Source of the DNA: Amphibacillus xylanus NBRC 15112 | GTDB lineage: Bacteria; Bacillota; Bacilli; Bacillales; Amphibacillaceae | Direction of reading: 5' to 3' | DNA: 64,000 nt | Assembly: GCF_000307165.1 (NCBI RefSeq) | Contig: NC_018704.1 | Location: forward strand, 248,001-312,000 | Part shown: piece after piece, positions 19,265-28,897 of the stretch | How the letters are laid out: each line of letters starts with the position of its first letter | Position numbering within the stretch: the first letter of the stretch is position 1 | The notes under the pieces: model-generated | Databases searched by the model: none | What the model was told of the DNA's origin: nothing | The model's input: only the letters and a program-made list of their open reading frames with translations | Made by a program: the position numbers and the translations under genes

Positions 19265-20194
19265 ATGGATTTTTTGAAAAAATTATCAGGTAAAAGACGA
19301 GGCGTCGATGATCTCGTTTTTGATACAGTAAACTTAATCATTATGTTGTTATTAATCGTTGTGATGTTATATCCAATGCTTAATACGCTGGCGATTTCAT
19401 TTAACTCAGCTACAGACACGGTTAGAGGTGGCATCAGACTCTGGCCAAGACAATTTACTACGTATAACTATCAACACGTTTTTGAAAATGCACAAGTATT
19501 ACGTGCTGGATTAACCTCAGTATTAAGAACAGTAATCGGTACAGCAACAGGTGTATTCGCTGCTGCGTGTGTTGCTTATGCAATTTCAAGAGAGCACTTT
19601 GTATTACGTCGTTTTACAACTATCATATTTGTATTAACGATGTATATGAACCCAGGTCTAATCCCGACGTATTTATTACACCGTGATTTAGGTTTAATCG
19701 GTACTTTCTGGATCTATATTATTCCAAGTTTAATTGGTGTATTTAACATTATCGTTATCCGTTCATTTATGGAAAACGTTCCGAAATCATTGTTTGAATC
19801 AGCTCAAATGGATGGAGCTGGAGACTTTGTTCAGTTCTTCAAAATAGCGTTACCTTTATCAATTCCGGTTATTGCAACAGTATCACTATTTATTGCTGTT
19901 GGACAATGGAACCAATGGTTTGACGTATTTATTTACAACTCGTCAATTCCAGAATTAAGTACATTACAGTATGAGCTTATGAAGGTTCTAAGTAACTCCA
20001 ACGCCGCATTCAACTCCGGTGGAGACATGCAAGGTGCAATGCAAGCCGCAACAGCAGGGGTTGTTGAAACTGTTACACCACAGGCAGTTCGTGCAGCAAT
20101 GACAATTGTGGTATCCGTACCAATTATCTGTGTGTATCCATTCTTACAAAAGTACTTTGTAAAAGGTTTAACAATTGGTGGGGTAAAAGGTTAA
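19265..20194 (+). CDS. ABC sugar permease, LplC/YtcP class, subunit 2
   Basis: 309 aa, ATG with GAGGAGG just upstream, 12 bp after subunit 1. Six predicted membrane segments and EAA loop SLFESAQMDGAGDFVQFFKI. The C-terminus KYFVKGLTIGGVKG is characteristic of this permease class. It completes the membrane part of the importer. A terminator follows, so the alpha-glucuronidase group is probably a separate transcript. Confidence 0.9.
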   Translation: MDFLKKLSGKRRGVDDLVFDTVNLIIMLLLIVVMLYPMLNTLAISFNSATDTVRGGIRLWPRQFTTYNYQHVFENAQVLRAGLTSVLRTVIGTATGVFAAACVAYAISREHFVLRRFTTIIFVLTMYMNPGLIPTYLLHRDLGLIGTFWIYIIPSLIGVFNIIVIRSFMENVPKSLFESAQMDGAGDFVQFFKIALPLSIPVIATVSLFIAVGQWNQWFDVFIYNSSIPELSTLQYELMKVLSNSNAAFNSGGDMQGAMQAATAGVVETVTPQAVRAAMTIVVSVPIICVYPFLQKYFVKGLTIGGVKG

Positions 20195-20212
20195 GATTAA
20201 TAAAATATATAG

Positions 20213-20249
20213 AAGCGTCATGGCAAATTGCCTTGGCGCTCTGTTTTTA
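20213..20249 (+). terminator. Terminator after the importer genes
   Basis: A 13-bp imperfect stem (20213-20225 with 20228-20240; one G-U pair and one mismatch) with a tight loop, then CTGTTTTTA. Confidence 0.7.
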
Positions 20250-20349
20250 TCTAAAGATTAGCAATCATATTGGTGTTAATTAGTTTTATAATAAAGTAAG
20301 ATAATAGAAGAACAACTATGAATATACTTATCTGAGGAGGAAAATATAA

Positions 20350-22404
20350 GTGGTTAAATTTAGAGCATCAGAAAGAATGGTAGACATGCTTTCTGAGGAA
20401 ATGTTAACAAGCTATCGTGCTTGGCTACAGTATGAGCCGATAGAAGATCAATCTTATGCATCTAATGTAAGTGCTTACTTAAAGAATGTGGCGGTTAACT
20501 TAGATTGTGATGAAATAATTGATAACGCTTTAATTGAGTGGCAGACAGCATTAGGATCAATGTTACAAATGAATTCGGCTGTTGATGTTGGATCAGAATT
20601 AGATCAAGGACTTATCCTAAAGCTTGATGCTAGCTATCAAGAAGATACTTACACGATTGATTCATCTGAAAACCTATTAACACTAACAGGTGGCTCATCA
20701 CGAGCAATTCTATATGGAATCTTCCATGTTCTACGATTAATTCAACAACGTAAATCATTAGATAATCTATCAATTAAGGAAACACCTAAAAATAAAATCC
20801 GCATGATCAATCATTGGGATGATATGGATGGCTCTGTTGAACGTGGTTATGCTGGCGAATCTTTCTTTTTTAAAGACTATAAATTTATTAAAGATAGACA
20901 GAGAATTCATGATTATGCACGTTTATTGAGCTCAGTTGGTATTAACGCTTTGACGATTAATAATGTCAATGTTCATAAAATCGAAACAGAACTTGTAACT
21001 GACACATATTTGGCTGATGTTAAATTAACTTCAGATATCTTTAACCAATACGGAATTACCATGTATCTAAGTATTAATTATGCAGCACCAATAGAATTAG
21101 GTGTACTTGACACAGCAGATCCACTAGACGAAAATGTCATTGCTTTTTGGGAGAAGACTGCAAAACGAGTTTATGAGGTTGTACCTAATTTAGGTGGATT
21201 TTTAGTTAAAGCAGACTCTGAGAACCGTCCAGGACCATTTACTTACAATCGTGACCATGCTGAAGGTGCAAATATGCTAGGGAAAGCTCTTGAACCATAT
21301 GGTGGAATTGTAATCTGGCGTTGTTTTGTTTACAACAACAAACAAGACTGGCGTGATCGTAAAACAGATCGTGCGCGAGCTGCTTATGATCACTTTAAAC
21401 CGTTAGATGGTAAATTTAATGATAACGTTGTCTTACAAATTAAAAATGGACCAATGGATTTCCAAGTGCGTGAACCAGTATCACCGTTAATTGGTGAATT
21501 GAAAGATACGAATCAATTCTTAGAGTTCCAGATTGCTCAAGAGTACTTAGGACAGCAACGTCACTTAGTTTATTTAATCCCACAGTGGAAAGAAGTATTA
21601 GAGTTTGACACGTATGCTAAAGGAAAAGGCACGAAGGTTAAGGATATTGTTAGTGGTGAAGTTTTTGACAATAAAATTGCTGGTATCGTAGCTGTTTCGA
21701 ATGTTGGGATTGATTATAACTGGACGGGTCATACGATGGCTCAATTAAACCTATATGGCTACGGTCGATTAATTTGGAACCCAGACTTAACGGCTGAAGA
21801 GATTGCAATGGAGTGGATTAAGCAAACATTTGGTCATGATCCACAATTAATTGAAACAATTATGAAGATGGTTATGCCGTCTTGGGAAGCATATGAAAAC
21901 TATACATCACCATTAGGAATTGGTTGGATGGTTAATGTGAGCCACCATTACGGACCAAATATTGATGGTTATGAATATGATATGTGGGGCACGTACCACT
22001 ATGCAGATCGAAATGGTATTGGTGTAGATCGAACAATCGCTACTGGAACAGGCTATACAGGCCAGTACTATAAAGAGAACCAAGAACTTTATGAATCTAT
22101 TGAAACATGCCCAGATGAGCTATTATTATTCTTCCACCATGTACCATATACACATGTACTACAAAGTGGGAAAACAGTTATTCAACACATTTATGACACC
22201 CATTTTAAAGGTGTTGAGCAGGTAGAAGAAATGATTGAACACTGGACAAGCCTAGAAGATAAAATTGATCAGAGACGCTATCAAGATGTTAAAGAGCGCT
22301 TAGAGCATCAGTTATGGTCAGCTAAAGAATGGCGCGATACAATTAATACTTACTTTTACCGTAAGTCAGGCATTGCCGATGAGCATAATCGAAAAATATA
22401 TTAA
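20350..22404 (+). CDS. aguA: GH67 xylan alpha-1,2-glucuronidase
   Basis: 684 aa from a GTG start with GAGGAGG upstream. No signal peptide, so it acts in the cytosol. It removes (4-O-methyl)glucuronic acid from the non-reducing end xylose of aldouronic acids. Catalytic residues align with Geobacillus AguA (E285, D364, E392) with a constant shift of six: E291 in [11 protein letters not shown]370 in [11 protein letters not shown] and E398 in [10 protein letters not shown]. It heads a run with uxuA, an SDR, kdgA, kdgK and uxaC, the route for the glucuronate it releases. Confidence 0.95.
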   Translation: MVKFRASERMVDMLSEEMLTSYRAWLQYEPIEDQSYASNVSAYLKNVAVNLDCDEIIDNALIEWQTALGSMLQMNSAVDVGSELDQGLILKLDASYQEDTYTIDSSENLLTLTGGSSRAILYGIFHVLRLIQQRKSLDNLSIKETPKNKIRMINHWDDMDGSVERGYAGESFFFKDYKFIKDRQRIHDYARLLSSVGINALTINNVNVHKIETELVTDTYLADVKLTSDIFNQYGITMYLSINYAAPIELGVLDTADPLDENVIAFWEKTAKRVYEVVPNLGGFLVKADSENRPGPFTYNRDHAEGANMLGKALEPYGGIVIWRCFVYNNKQDWRDRKTDRARAAYDHFKPLDGKFNDNVVLQIKNGPMDFQVREPVSPLIGELKDTNQFLEFQIAQEYLGQQRHLVYLIPQWKEVLEFDTYAKGKGTKVKDIVSGEVFDNKIAGIVAVSNVGIDYNWTGHTMAQLNLYGYGRLIWNPDLTAEEIAMEWIKQTFGHDPQLIETIMKMVMPSWEAYENYTSPLGIGWMVNVSHHYGPNIDGYEYDMWGTYHYADRNGIGVDRTIATGTGYTGQYYKENQELYESIETCPDELLLFFHHVPYTHVLQSGKTVIQHIYDTHFKGVEQVEEMIEHWTSLEDKIDQRRYQDVKERLEHQLWSAKEWRDTINTYFYRKSGIADEHNRKIY

Positions 22405-22420
22405 TTAGGAGGTATTAGCT

Positions 22421-23488
22421 TTGAAAATGACATTTAGATGGTATGGAAGAGACGATCACATTCCTCTTCCATACTTTAAACAAGTACCAGGCGCAACAGG
22501 GGTAGTCGGTGGTATTTTCCATATCCCTGCTGGTGAAGATTGGCCAGAAGAAGATGTAAAAAATTTAGTTGAGCAAGCTAACGCAGCAGGTTTGGAGCTT
22601 GAGGTAATTGAAAGTGTTAACGTTCATGATGATATTAAATTAGGTCTACCATCTCGCGATCGCTATATTGAGAACTATAAATCAACGATGCGTACATTAA
22701 GTAAATACGGTATTAAAGTTATCTGCTATAACTTTATGCCGATTTTCGATTGGACAAGATCAGATTTAGCTATGCCATTAGAGGACGGGTCTAATGCATT
22801 AGCTTACGAGCGAGATAAAGTCGAAGGAATTGATCCTAATGAGCTAATTAAGAACATTTTAGAGGGCTCTAAAGGTCATGCTATGCCTGGCTGGGAGCCA
22901 GAAAGATTAGCGGGAATTAAGAAGTTATTCGAACAATATGAAGGTATGACTGAGGAAAGATTATTTGATAATCTAGTATACTTCTTAGAGCAAATTATCC
23001 CGGTAGCAAAAGAGTGTAATATCCGAATGGCTATTCACCCGGATGATCCACCTTGGTCAGTATTTGGATTACCTAGAATTGTGAAAAACGACGCCGATTT
23101 AGAACGAATTATCAAGGCTGTTGATGAGCCTGAAAACGGTCTAACACTATGCTCTGGTTCACTCGGTGCAAATCTAGATAATGATTTAGTTGCTATTTTT
23201 GATAAATATACAGCAATGGATCGAGCGCCATTCCTTCATATCCGAAATGTTAAACACAATGAAAAAGGCGATTTCCATGAGGTTGCCCATAAAGACGAAA
23301 CTGGATCAGTAGATGTTAAAGGGATTATTAAAGTTCTACACAAAAATAATTACAAAGGTTATTGGCGTCCAGACCATGGTCGTATGATTTGGGGCGAAGA
23401 AGGTCGTCCAGGTTATGGATTATATGATCGTGCATTGGGAGCAAGCTATATTCAAGGTATTTGGGATATTCTAGAGGAGGAAAGGTAA
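22421..23488 (+). CDS. uxuA: D-mannonate dehydratase
   Basis: 355 aa from a TTG start with TAGGAGG 9 nt upstream. It dehydrates D-mannonate to 2-keto-3-deoxygluconate (KDG). Family motifs are the N-terminal MTFRWYGRDDHIPL, the metal-site stretch AIHPDDPPW, HIRNVKH, and YRPDHG-like WRPDHGRMIWGE. It lies 16 bp after aguA and 2 bp before the reductase gene, so translation is probably coupled. Confidence 0.95.
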   Translation: MKMTFRWYGRDDHIPLPYFKQVPGATGVVGGIFHIPAGEDWPEEDVKNLVEQANAAGLELEVIESVNVHDDIKLGLPSRDRYIENYKSTMRTLSKYGIKVICYNFMPIFDWTRSDLAMPLEDGSNALAYERDKVEGIDPNELIKNILEGSKGHAMPGWEPERLAGIKKLFEQYEGMTEERLFDNLVYFLEQIIPVAKECNIRMAIHPDDPPWSVFGLPRIVKNDADLERIIKAVDEPENGLTLCSGSLGANLDNDLVAIFDKYTAMDRAPFLHIRNVKHNEKGDFHEVAHKDETGSVDVKGIIKVLHKNNYKGYWRPDHGRMIWGEEGRPGYGLYDRALGASYIQGIWDILEEER

Positions 23489-23490
23489 GC

Positions 23491-24336
23491 ATGAAGCCAA
23501 TACATCATAACTTAAAAGGGAAAGTTGCAGTAGTCACAGGTGGCGGAGGAGTTCTGTGTGGCTCGATGGCTAAAGAATTAGCTAAACATGGAATGAAAAT
23601 TGCAATCCTTAATTATCCAAAAGAATATGGCGATCAAACTGCTGAAGCAATCAACGATGCTGGTGGTGAAGCCATTTCAGTATTTTGTGATGTAACAAAG
23701 CACGATGTTGTTACGCAAGCTAAAGATGAAGTTATTAAGGCATTTGGACGTGTTGATCTCTTGATTAATGGTGCGGGTGGAAATCACCCTGGTGGATCGA
23801 CAACAAATGAATATTATAATGAGGCTGACGTAGCGAATGAGGAAGTTAGAAGCTTCTTTGATTTAACAGTTGATGGCTTTAATCATGTGTTTAATTTGAA
23901 CCTCATGGGTACATTAATTCCTTCTCAAGTATTTACAAAGGAATTATTAAAAACTAAAGGGTCAATTATTAATATGTCATCTATGAGTGCACCATCTCCA
24001 ATGACAAAAGTTCCAGCATATAGTGCGGCAAAAGCTGGTATCGAAAACTTTACTAAATGGATGGCTGTTCACTTCGGAGAAACTGGAATCCGTGTTAATG
24101 CTATTGCACCTGGTTTCTTCTTAACAGAACAAAATCGTCAACTGTTAACAAATGAAGATGGCTCATTTACGCCACGTACGACAAAAATTTTATCACAAAC
24201 ACCTATGAACCGCCTTGGAAAACCTGAAGATCTCCACGGTGCACTATTATGGTTAGCTGATGATGAGTATAGTGGGTTTGTTACTGGTATTAGCGTGCCA
24301 ATTGATGGTGGATTCATGGCATACTCAGGCGTTTAG
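23491..24336 (+). CDS. SDR-family D-mannonate oxidoreductase (fructuronate reductase)
   Basis: 281 aa. The ATG at 23491 has GAGGAGGAAAGG upstream; an in-frame TTG at 23461 lies inside uxuA and lacks a site. Rossmann motif TGGGGVLCGSMAKEL and catalytic YSAAK mark a short-chain dehydrogenase. In Bacillus subtilis the YjmF-type SDR beside uxuA reduces D-fructuronate to D-mannonate, replacing the unrelated UxuB of Escherichia coli. The position between uxuA and kdgA supports that role. Sugar specificity is inferred from context. Confidence 0.85.
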   Translation: MKPIHHNLKGKVAVVTGGGGVLCGSMAKELAKHGMKIAILNYPKEYGDQTAEAINDAGGEAISVFCDVTKHDVVTQAKDEVIKAFGRVDLLINGAGGNHPGGSTTNEYYNEADVANEEVRSFFDLTVDGFNHVFNLNLMGTLIPSQVFTKELLKTKGSIINMSSMSAPSPMTKVPAYSAAKAGIENFTKWMAVHFGETGIRVNAIAPGFFLTEQNRQLLTNEDGSFTPRTTKILSQTPMNRLGKPEDLHGALLWLADDEYSGFVTGISVPIDGGFMAYSGV

Positions 24337-24353
24337 GAAGGGGTTCAATCAAG

Positions 24354-24989
24354 ATGCTAACTGCATTAAAAAGAGATAAATTAGTAGCTATATTTAGAAA
24401 GGTGCCAAATGCAGCTGCGATTGAAACGGCTAAAGCAGTTGTTCGTGGCGGGATTAATTTTATTGAAATAACTATGGATGCACCAAATGCCGACCTACAA
24501 ATAAAAGAGGTTAGTAGTTACTTCAAAGGTGAAGACGTATTTGTTGGTGCTGGAACCGTATTAAGTGTTGAAATGGCTAAAAAAGCAATTGAAGCAGGTG
24601 CGCAATTCTTAGTGTCACCTAACTTAGATGAAGCAGTAGTTAAATACTGCCAAACACAAAATATTCCGATGTTCCCAGGTGTACTCACACCAACTGAGGC
24701 AGAACGAGCTAATCAACTAGGTTGCTCTTTTGTTAAGATTTTCCCAGCTGGATCAATGGGAGCGTCATATATTAAGAACTTAAAAGGCCCACTCAGCCAT
24801 ATCGATTTTATGGCAACTGGTGGTGTGAATTTAGATAACATCCAATCGTTCATTAAGAATGGTGCTGCTGCTATTGGATTAGGCAGTCAACTAGTTGATT
24901 TAAATAAAATTAATGATGGTAATTTTGAGTCAATCGAATCAGTTGCAAAGCAATACAGAGAGCTTGCAAAGGGTGTTTCCAATGACTGA
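24354..24989 (+). CDS. kdgA: 2-keto-3-deoxy-6-phosphogluconate aldolase
   Basis: 211 aa, ATG with AGGAAGGGG upstream. It splits KDPG into pyruvate and glyceraldehyde 3-phosphate. Motifs: FIEITMDAPNA with the catalytic Glu, VGAGTVLS, and Schiff-base K128 in FVKIFPAGSMG. It ends 8 bp inside kdgK, so the two are coupled. It completes the lower arm of the glucuronate pathway. Confidence 0.94.
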   Translation: MLTALKRDKLVAIFRKVPNAAAIETAKAVVRGGINFIEITMDAPNADLQIKEVSSYFKGEDVFVGAGTVLSVEMAKKAIEAGAQFLVSPNLDEAVVKYCQTQNIPMFPGVLTPTEAERANQLGCSFVKIFPAGSMGASYIKNLKGPLSHIDFMATGGVNLDNIQSFIKNGAAAIGLGSQLVDLNKINDGNFESIESVAKQYRELAKGVSND

Positions 24990-25956
24990 TGTTGTAACTT
25001 TAGGCGAAACAATGGTTTTATTTCAACCGAGTTCGCAAGGTAAAATTACAGATTCACAATATTTTCTAAAATCAATTGGTGGAGCTGAATCAAATGTCGC
25101 GCTAGCATTAGCGCGACTCAACCACCCTGTTCGATGGATCAGTAAATTAGGAAATGATCCATTTGGAAAACTCATTCTAAGAACGTTGCAAGCAGAGAAC
25201 GTGAATGTTGAGCATGTAATAACAGATAGCGAAAATCCAACTGCGGTCTTTTTTAAAGAAGCAAGACCATTACGTGATCCTGCTGTTTATTATTACAGAA
25301 AGCATTCTGCTGCAAGTCATTTATCAGTTGATGACTTTGATGATCAATGGTTATTAGGTGCAAGACATTTACATATGACTGGTATAACACCTGCCTTAAG
25401 TCACGACTCCTTTTTATTGACAGAAGCTATCATGAAAAGAGCCCGTGAGCTCGGTCTAACTGTGTCATTTGATCCTAATATCCGTTTTAAACTATGGTCA
25501 AAGGAAGAAGCGAAAGAGAAGTTATTAAGGCTTTTACCATATAGTACAATTTTTATGCCGGGCGAAGATGAATTGGCTTTCCTATATCCAGAAGTGGAAT
25601 CAACAGAGGATGCCGTTAAACAGATTCACGAACTTGGTGTTGATTTAATTGTAATTAAAAAAGGTGAACAAGGTTCTTATGCATCATTAAAAGGCAAAAC
25701 AATAGCGAAGCCGGCATTCAAAATTGAACATGTTATTGATTCAGTTGGTGCAGGTGATGCGTTTTGTGCAGGCTTATTGCATGAGCTATTAAAAGGGGAT
25801 TTGAAAAATATCACCTTGTCTCAGTTAGAGTTAGCGTTAGTTACAGCGAATACAATGGGTGCGTATGCGACTCAATTTAAAGGAGATTGGGAAGGCGCCC
25901 CAACAGAAGAAGAACTAAACGATTTATTAGGAAAATCAACTCTAATTGACCGCTAG
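24982..25956 (+). CDS. kdgK: 2-keto-3-deoxygluconate kinase (PfkB family)
   Basis: 324 aa. The start ATG at 24982 overlaps the end of kdgA and gives the family N-terminus MTDVVTLGETMVLF; the upstream extension to 24913 lies inside kdgA. It phosphorylates KDG to KDPG with ATP. PfkB signatures are GGAESNVALALARLN and the ATP/catalytic DSVGAGDAFCAGLL. AAAGGG lies upstream. Confidence 0.94.
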   Translation: MTDVVTLGETMVLFQPSSQGKITDSQYFLKSIGGAESNVALALARLNHPVRWISKLGNDPFGKLILRTLQAENVNVEHVITDSENPTAVFFKEARPLRDPAVYYYRKHSAASHLSVDDFDDQWLLGARHLHMTGITPALSHDSFLLTEAIMKRARELGLTVSFDPNIRFKLWSKEEAKEKLLRLLPYSTIFMPGEDELAFLYPEVESTEDAVKQIHELGVDLIVIKKGEQGSYASLKGKTIAKPAFKIEHVIDSVGAGDAFCAGLLHELLKGDLKNITLSQLELALVTANTMGAYATQFKGDWEGAPTEEELNDLLGKSTLIDR

Positions 25957-25995
25957 TCATTTTTAATAATAGAAATTATATAAAGGAGACACAGC

Positions 25996-27396
25996 ATGCG
26001 TCCTTTTATTCATGATGATTTTTTATTACAGTCAGAAGCAGCTCAATGGATATACCATGATTACGCAAAGAATTTACCGATTATTGATTATCATTGCCAC
26101 TTGTCACCGGCTGAAATAGCTAATAATCAAAAATATGAAACGATTACTGAAATCTGGCTAGCTGGTGATCACTATAAATGGCGTGCAATGCGTGCGCTAG
26201 GTATTAATGAACATTATATAACAGGTGATGCACCTGCTATTGAGAAATTTCAAAAGTGGGCTAGCGTTGTTCCGAAGACAATCGGTAATCCGCTTTACCA
26301 CTGGACTCACTTAGAATTAAAGCGATATTTTAACATTGATGTTCTATTAAGTGAATCAAATTGGAAGGAAGTTTGGGAGGAAACCAATCGCTTATTACAG
26401 CAAGATGATTTCCGTGCCCAAGCATTAATAACCCGATCAAATGTTGAGGCGATCTGTACAACAGATGATCCACTTGACTCACTTGAACACCATGATCGTA
26501 TTAGACAGAATGATCAATTTAAGACTAAAGTTTTACCAACATTAAGACCTGACAGACTCATTGAAATTGGTGAAGAAGATTTTATAGATTATCTAACTCA
26601 AGTTGAACAGCGTTATCAGATTGAAGTAACAAATTGGGACAAAATGAAGCAGCTAGTCGATGAGATTGTAGCATCATTTCATGCTAAAGGCTGTCGACTT
26701 GCAGATCACGGTCTCCAACGCCTGCCATTTGTTCGTTCAACAACGATTCGTCTAGAGAGAATTTTATCTAAGAAACGCCTTGGCGAGGATTTATCTCGTT
26801 CAGAGATCGATCAGTTTAAAACAGAGATGTTAATCTTATTTGCTCATGCCTATCATCAAAGAAATTGGGTTATGCAATGGCATATTGGAGCAATTAGAAA
26901 TAATAATCAACGTATGTTTAAACAAATAGGTAAAGATTCTGGTTATGATTCAATAGATGACTTTAATCTAGCTAAATCGCTAAACGGATTGTTGAATGCA
27001 ATTGATGTAACTGATCAGTTGCCTAAAACAATTATCTATAATTTAAATCCAAATCATAATGAGGTGATAGCTACAGCTATTGGGAATTTCCAATCAGGAG
27101 AAGTTGTCGGTAAAGTTCAGTTTGGATCAGGGTGGTGGTTTAACGATCAGAAAATGGGTATGGAACGTCAGTTAAATGATTTAGCGCATTTCGGCATTTT
27201 ATCTAGTTTTGTTGGAATGTTGACAGATTCAAGAAGTATGTTGTCCTACACTAGACATGAGTATTTCCGTAGAACATTAGCGAATTTATTAGGTGATTGG
27301 GTGGAACAAGGCCTTGTGCCAAATGATCGCGAACTGGTTGGTCAAGTCATGAGCGACATTAGTTACTACAATGCTAAACGGTATTTCTCATTCTAA
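25996..27396 (+). CDS. uxaC: Glucuronate isomerase
   Basis: 466 aa, usual length, ATG with AAAGGAG upstream. It isomerises D-glucuronate to D-fructuronate (and galacturonate to tagaturonate). Motifs IIDYHCHLSPAEIA and WQRHIG-like MQWHIGAIRNNN, plus GSGWWFNDQ, are typical. It is the last gene of the glucuronate run, 39 bp after kdgK. Confidence 0.95.
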   Translation: MRPFIHDDFLLQSEAAQWIYHDYAKNLPIIDYHCHLSPAEIANNQKYETITEIWLAGDHYKWRAMRALGINEHYITGDAPAIEKFQKWASVVPKTIGNPLYHWTHLELKRYFNIDVLLSESNWKEVWEETNRLLQQDDFRAQALITRSNVEAICTTDDPLDSLEHHDRIRQNDQFKTKVLPTLRPDRLIEIGEEDFIDYLTQVEQRYQIEVTNWDKMKQLVDEIVASFHAKGCRLADHGLQRLPFVRSTTIRLERILSKKRLGEDLSRSEIDQFKTEMLILFAHAYHQRNWVMQWHIGAIRNNNQRMFKQIGKDSGYDSIDDFNLAKSLNGLLNAIDVTDQLPKTIIYNLNPNHNEVIATAIGNFQSGEVVGKVQFGSGWWFNDQKMGMERQLNDLAHFGILSSFVGMLTDSRSMLSYTRHEYFRRTLANLLGDWVEQGLVPNDRELVGQVMSDISYYNAKRYFSF

Positions 27397-27399
27397 GAA

Positions 27400-27468
27400 T
27401 GTAAGCGGTAAATTTATTTTTAAAACTTAGTTAATTCGATAGACTAACTAAGTAAAAGGTGATAGAAT
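27400..27468 (+). promoter_or_regulatory. xylA promoter with XylR-type operator and weak cre
   Basis: A perfect inverted repeat, ACTTAGTTA (27425-27433) and TAACTAAGT (27445-27453). The half-sites TTAGTT and AACTAA span exactly 25 bp (27427-27451), the length and end bases of the known Bacillus xyl operator. It overlaps a -35-like TAGACT (27440-27445), 17 bp before TAGAAT (27463-27468). A weak cre-like TGTAAGCGGTAAAT lies at 27400-27413. Repression by a XylR encoded elsewhere is inferred. Confidence 0.65.
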
Positions 27469-27513
27469 AATAGTTGTAAACTACTGAAATTATTAATTAG
27501 GAGGTTTTAAGAA

Positions 27514-28827
27514 ATGGCGTATTTTGATAATATCCCAAAAGTACAATATGAAGGTCGTCACTCAGATAACCCATATGCATTTAAGTTCTATAATCCAGAA
27601 GAAAAAATCGGTGGCAAGACGATGGAAGAAATCCTTCGTTTTGGTGTAGCATACTGGCACACATTTGTTGCTGATGGAACTGATCCATTTGGCGCAGGTA
27701 CTGCGATTCGTCCATGGGATCACCTAAAAGGAATGGATTTAGCAAAAGCTCGTGTAGATGCTTCATTTGAATTCTATGAAAAACTAGGTGTACCTTACTT
27801 TGCATTCCACGATGTAGATATCGCACCTGAAGGTGATACATTACGTGAATCAAACAAGAACCTTGATGAAATTGTTGCAATGATTAAAGACTACATGAAA
27901 GATAGTAAAGTGAAACTACTTTGGAATACAGCAAATATGTTCACTAACCGTCGTTGGACACACGGTGCAGCAACTTCACCAAACGCAGATGTATTTGCTT
28001 ATGCAGCTGCTAAAGTTAAAAAAGGTTTAGAGGTTGGTAAAGAATTAGGAGCAGAAAACTATGTATTCTGGGGCGGTCGTGAAGGTTACGAATCACTTCT
28101 AAATACAGACTTGAAATTTGAGCAAGATAACCTTGCAAGACTATTCCATATGGCTATTGATTACGCTAAGGAAATTGATTTTGACGCTCAGTTCTTAATC
28201 GAGCCTAAGCCAAAAGAGCCAACAACTCACCAATATGACTTTGATGTTGCAACAGGAATTGGATTCTTACATCAGTATGGCCTACAAGACCATATCAAGT
28301 TCAACATTGAAGCAAACCACGCTACATTAGCAGGACACACATTCGAGCATGAATTACGTGTTGCACGTGAAGCTGGTATGTTAGGATCAGTTGATGCTAA
28401 CCAAGGTGATACATTATTAGGATGGGATACAGATGAGTTCCCAACAGATCTATATTCAACAACTCTAGCTATGTATGAAATTCTGAAAAATGGAGGCTTA
28501 GGCCGTGGTGGATTGAACTTTGACGCTAAAGTACGTCGTGGTTCATTCGAGAAAGAAGATCTATTCCATGCACACATTGCAGGTATGGATGCATTCGCAG
28601 TCGGTCTAATTGTAGCGCAAAAGATGATTGATGATAAATTCTTTGAAAATATTATCGAAGAAAGATATGAAACATTCAACTCTGAAATCGGTAAGAAGAT
28701 TCTTGCAAACGAAACTAACCTTAAAGAGCTTGAAGCGCATGCAATCGACTTGAAAGATATTAATATTCGCTCTGGTCAAGTTGAGAAGATCAAAGCTAGA
28801 ATTAACCAGTATCTATTAAATATCTAA
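27514..28827 (+). CDS. xylA: Xylose isomerase
   Basis: 437 aa, ATG with TAGGAGG 9 nt upstream. It converts D-xylose to D-xylulose. Class II xylose isomerase motifs are [10 protein letters not shown] (catalytic His), [29 protein letters not shown] and the metal-site SVDANQGD. Codon choice suggests high expression. It is the first gene of xylA-xylB and probably the GH10 gene. Confidence 0.97.
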   Translation: MAYFDNIPKVQYEGRHSDNPYAFKFYNPEEKIGGKTMEEILRFGVAYWHTFVADGTDPFGAGTAIRPWDHLKGMDLAKARVDASFEFYEKLGVPYFAFHDVDIAPEGDTLRESNKNLDEIVAMIKDYMKDSKVKLLWNTANMFTNRRWTHGAATSPNADVFAYAAAKVKKGLEVGKELGAENYVFWGGREGYESLLNTDLKFEQDNLARLFHMAIDYAKEIDFDAQFLIEPKPKEPTTHQYDFDVATGIGFLHQYGLQDHIKFNIEANHATLAGHTFEHELRVAREAGMLGSVDANQGDTLLGWDTDEFPTDLYSTTLAMYEILKNGGLGRGGLNFDAKVRRGSFEKEDLFHAHIAGMDAFAVGLIVAQKMIDDKFFENIIEERYETFNSEIGKKILANETNLKELEAHAIDLKDINIRSGQVEKIKARINQYLLNI

Positions 28828-28837
28828 TTATACTTAC

Positions 28838-28878
28838 TAAATCATGCGAATAGTGCTTGGCGCCATTCGCATGATTTA
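28838..28878 (+). other. Perfect intercistronic stem-loop between xylA and xylB
   Basis: A 14-bp perfect stem (28838-28851 with 28865-28878) with a 13-nt loop. No T-run follows; the xylB ribosome site AGAAGGAGG starts two bases later. It may set mRNA stability or processing so that XylA exceeds XylB. Confidence 0.65.
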
Positions 28879-28897
28879 TATAGAAGGAGGTTATCAG

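Noticed and set aside
27581-27880. Minus-strand open frame of 99 codons inside xylA
   Set aside because: Composition rich in His, Met and Leu is typical of an antisense shadow; no ribosome site and xylA is clearly real.
28272-28679. Minus-strand open frame of 135 codons inside xylA
   Set aside because: Shadow of the coding strand with no ribosome site and no family resemblance.
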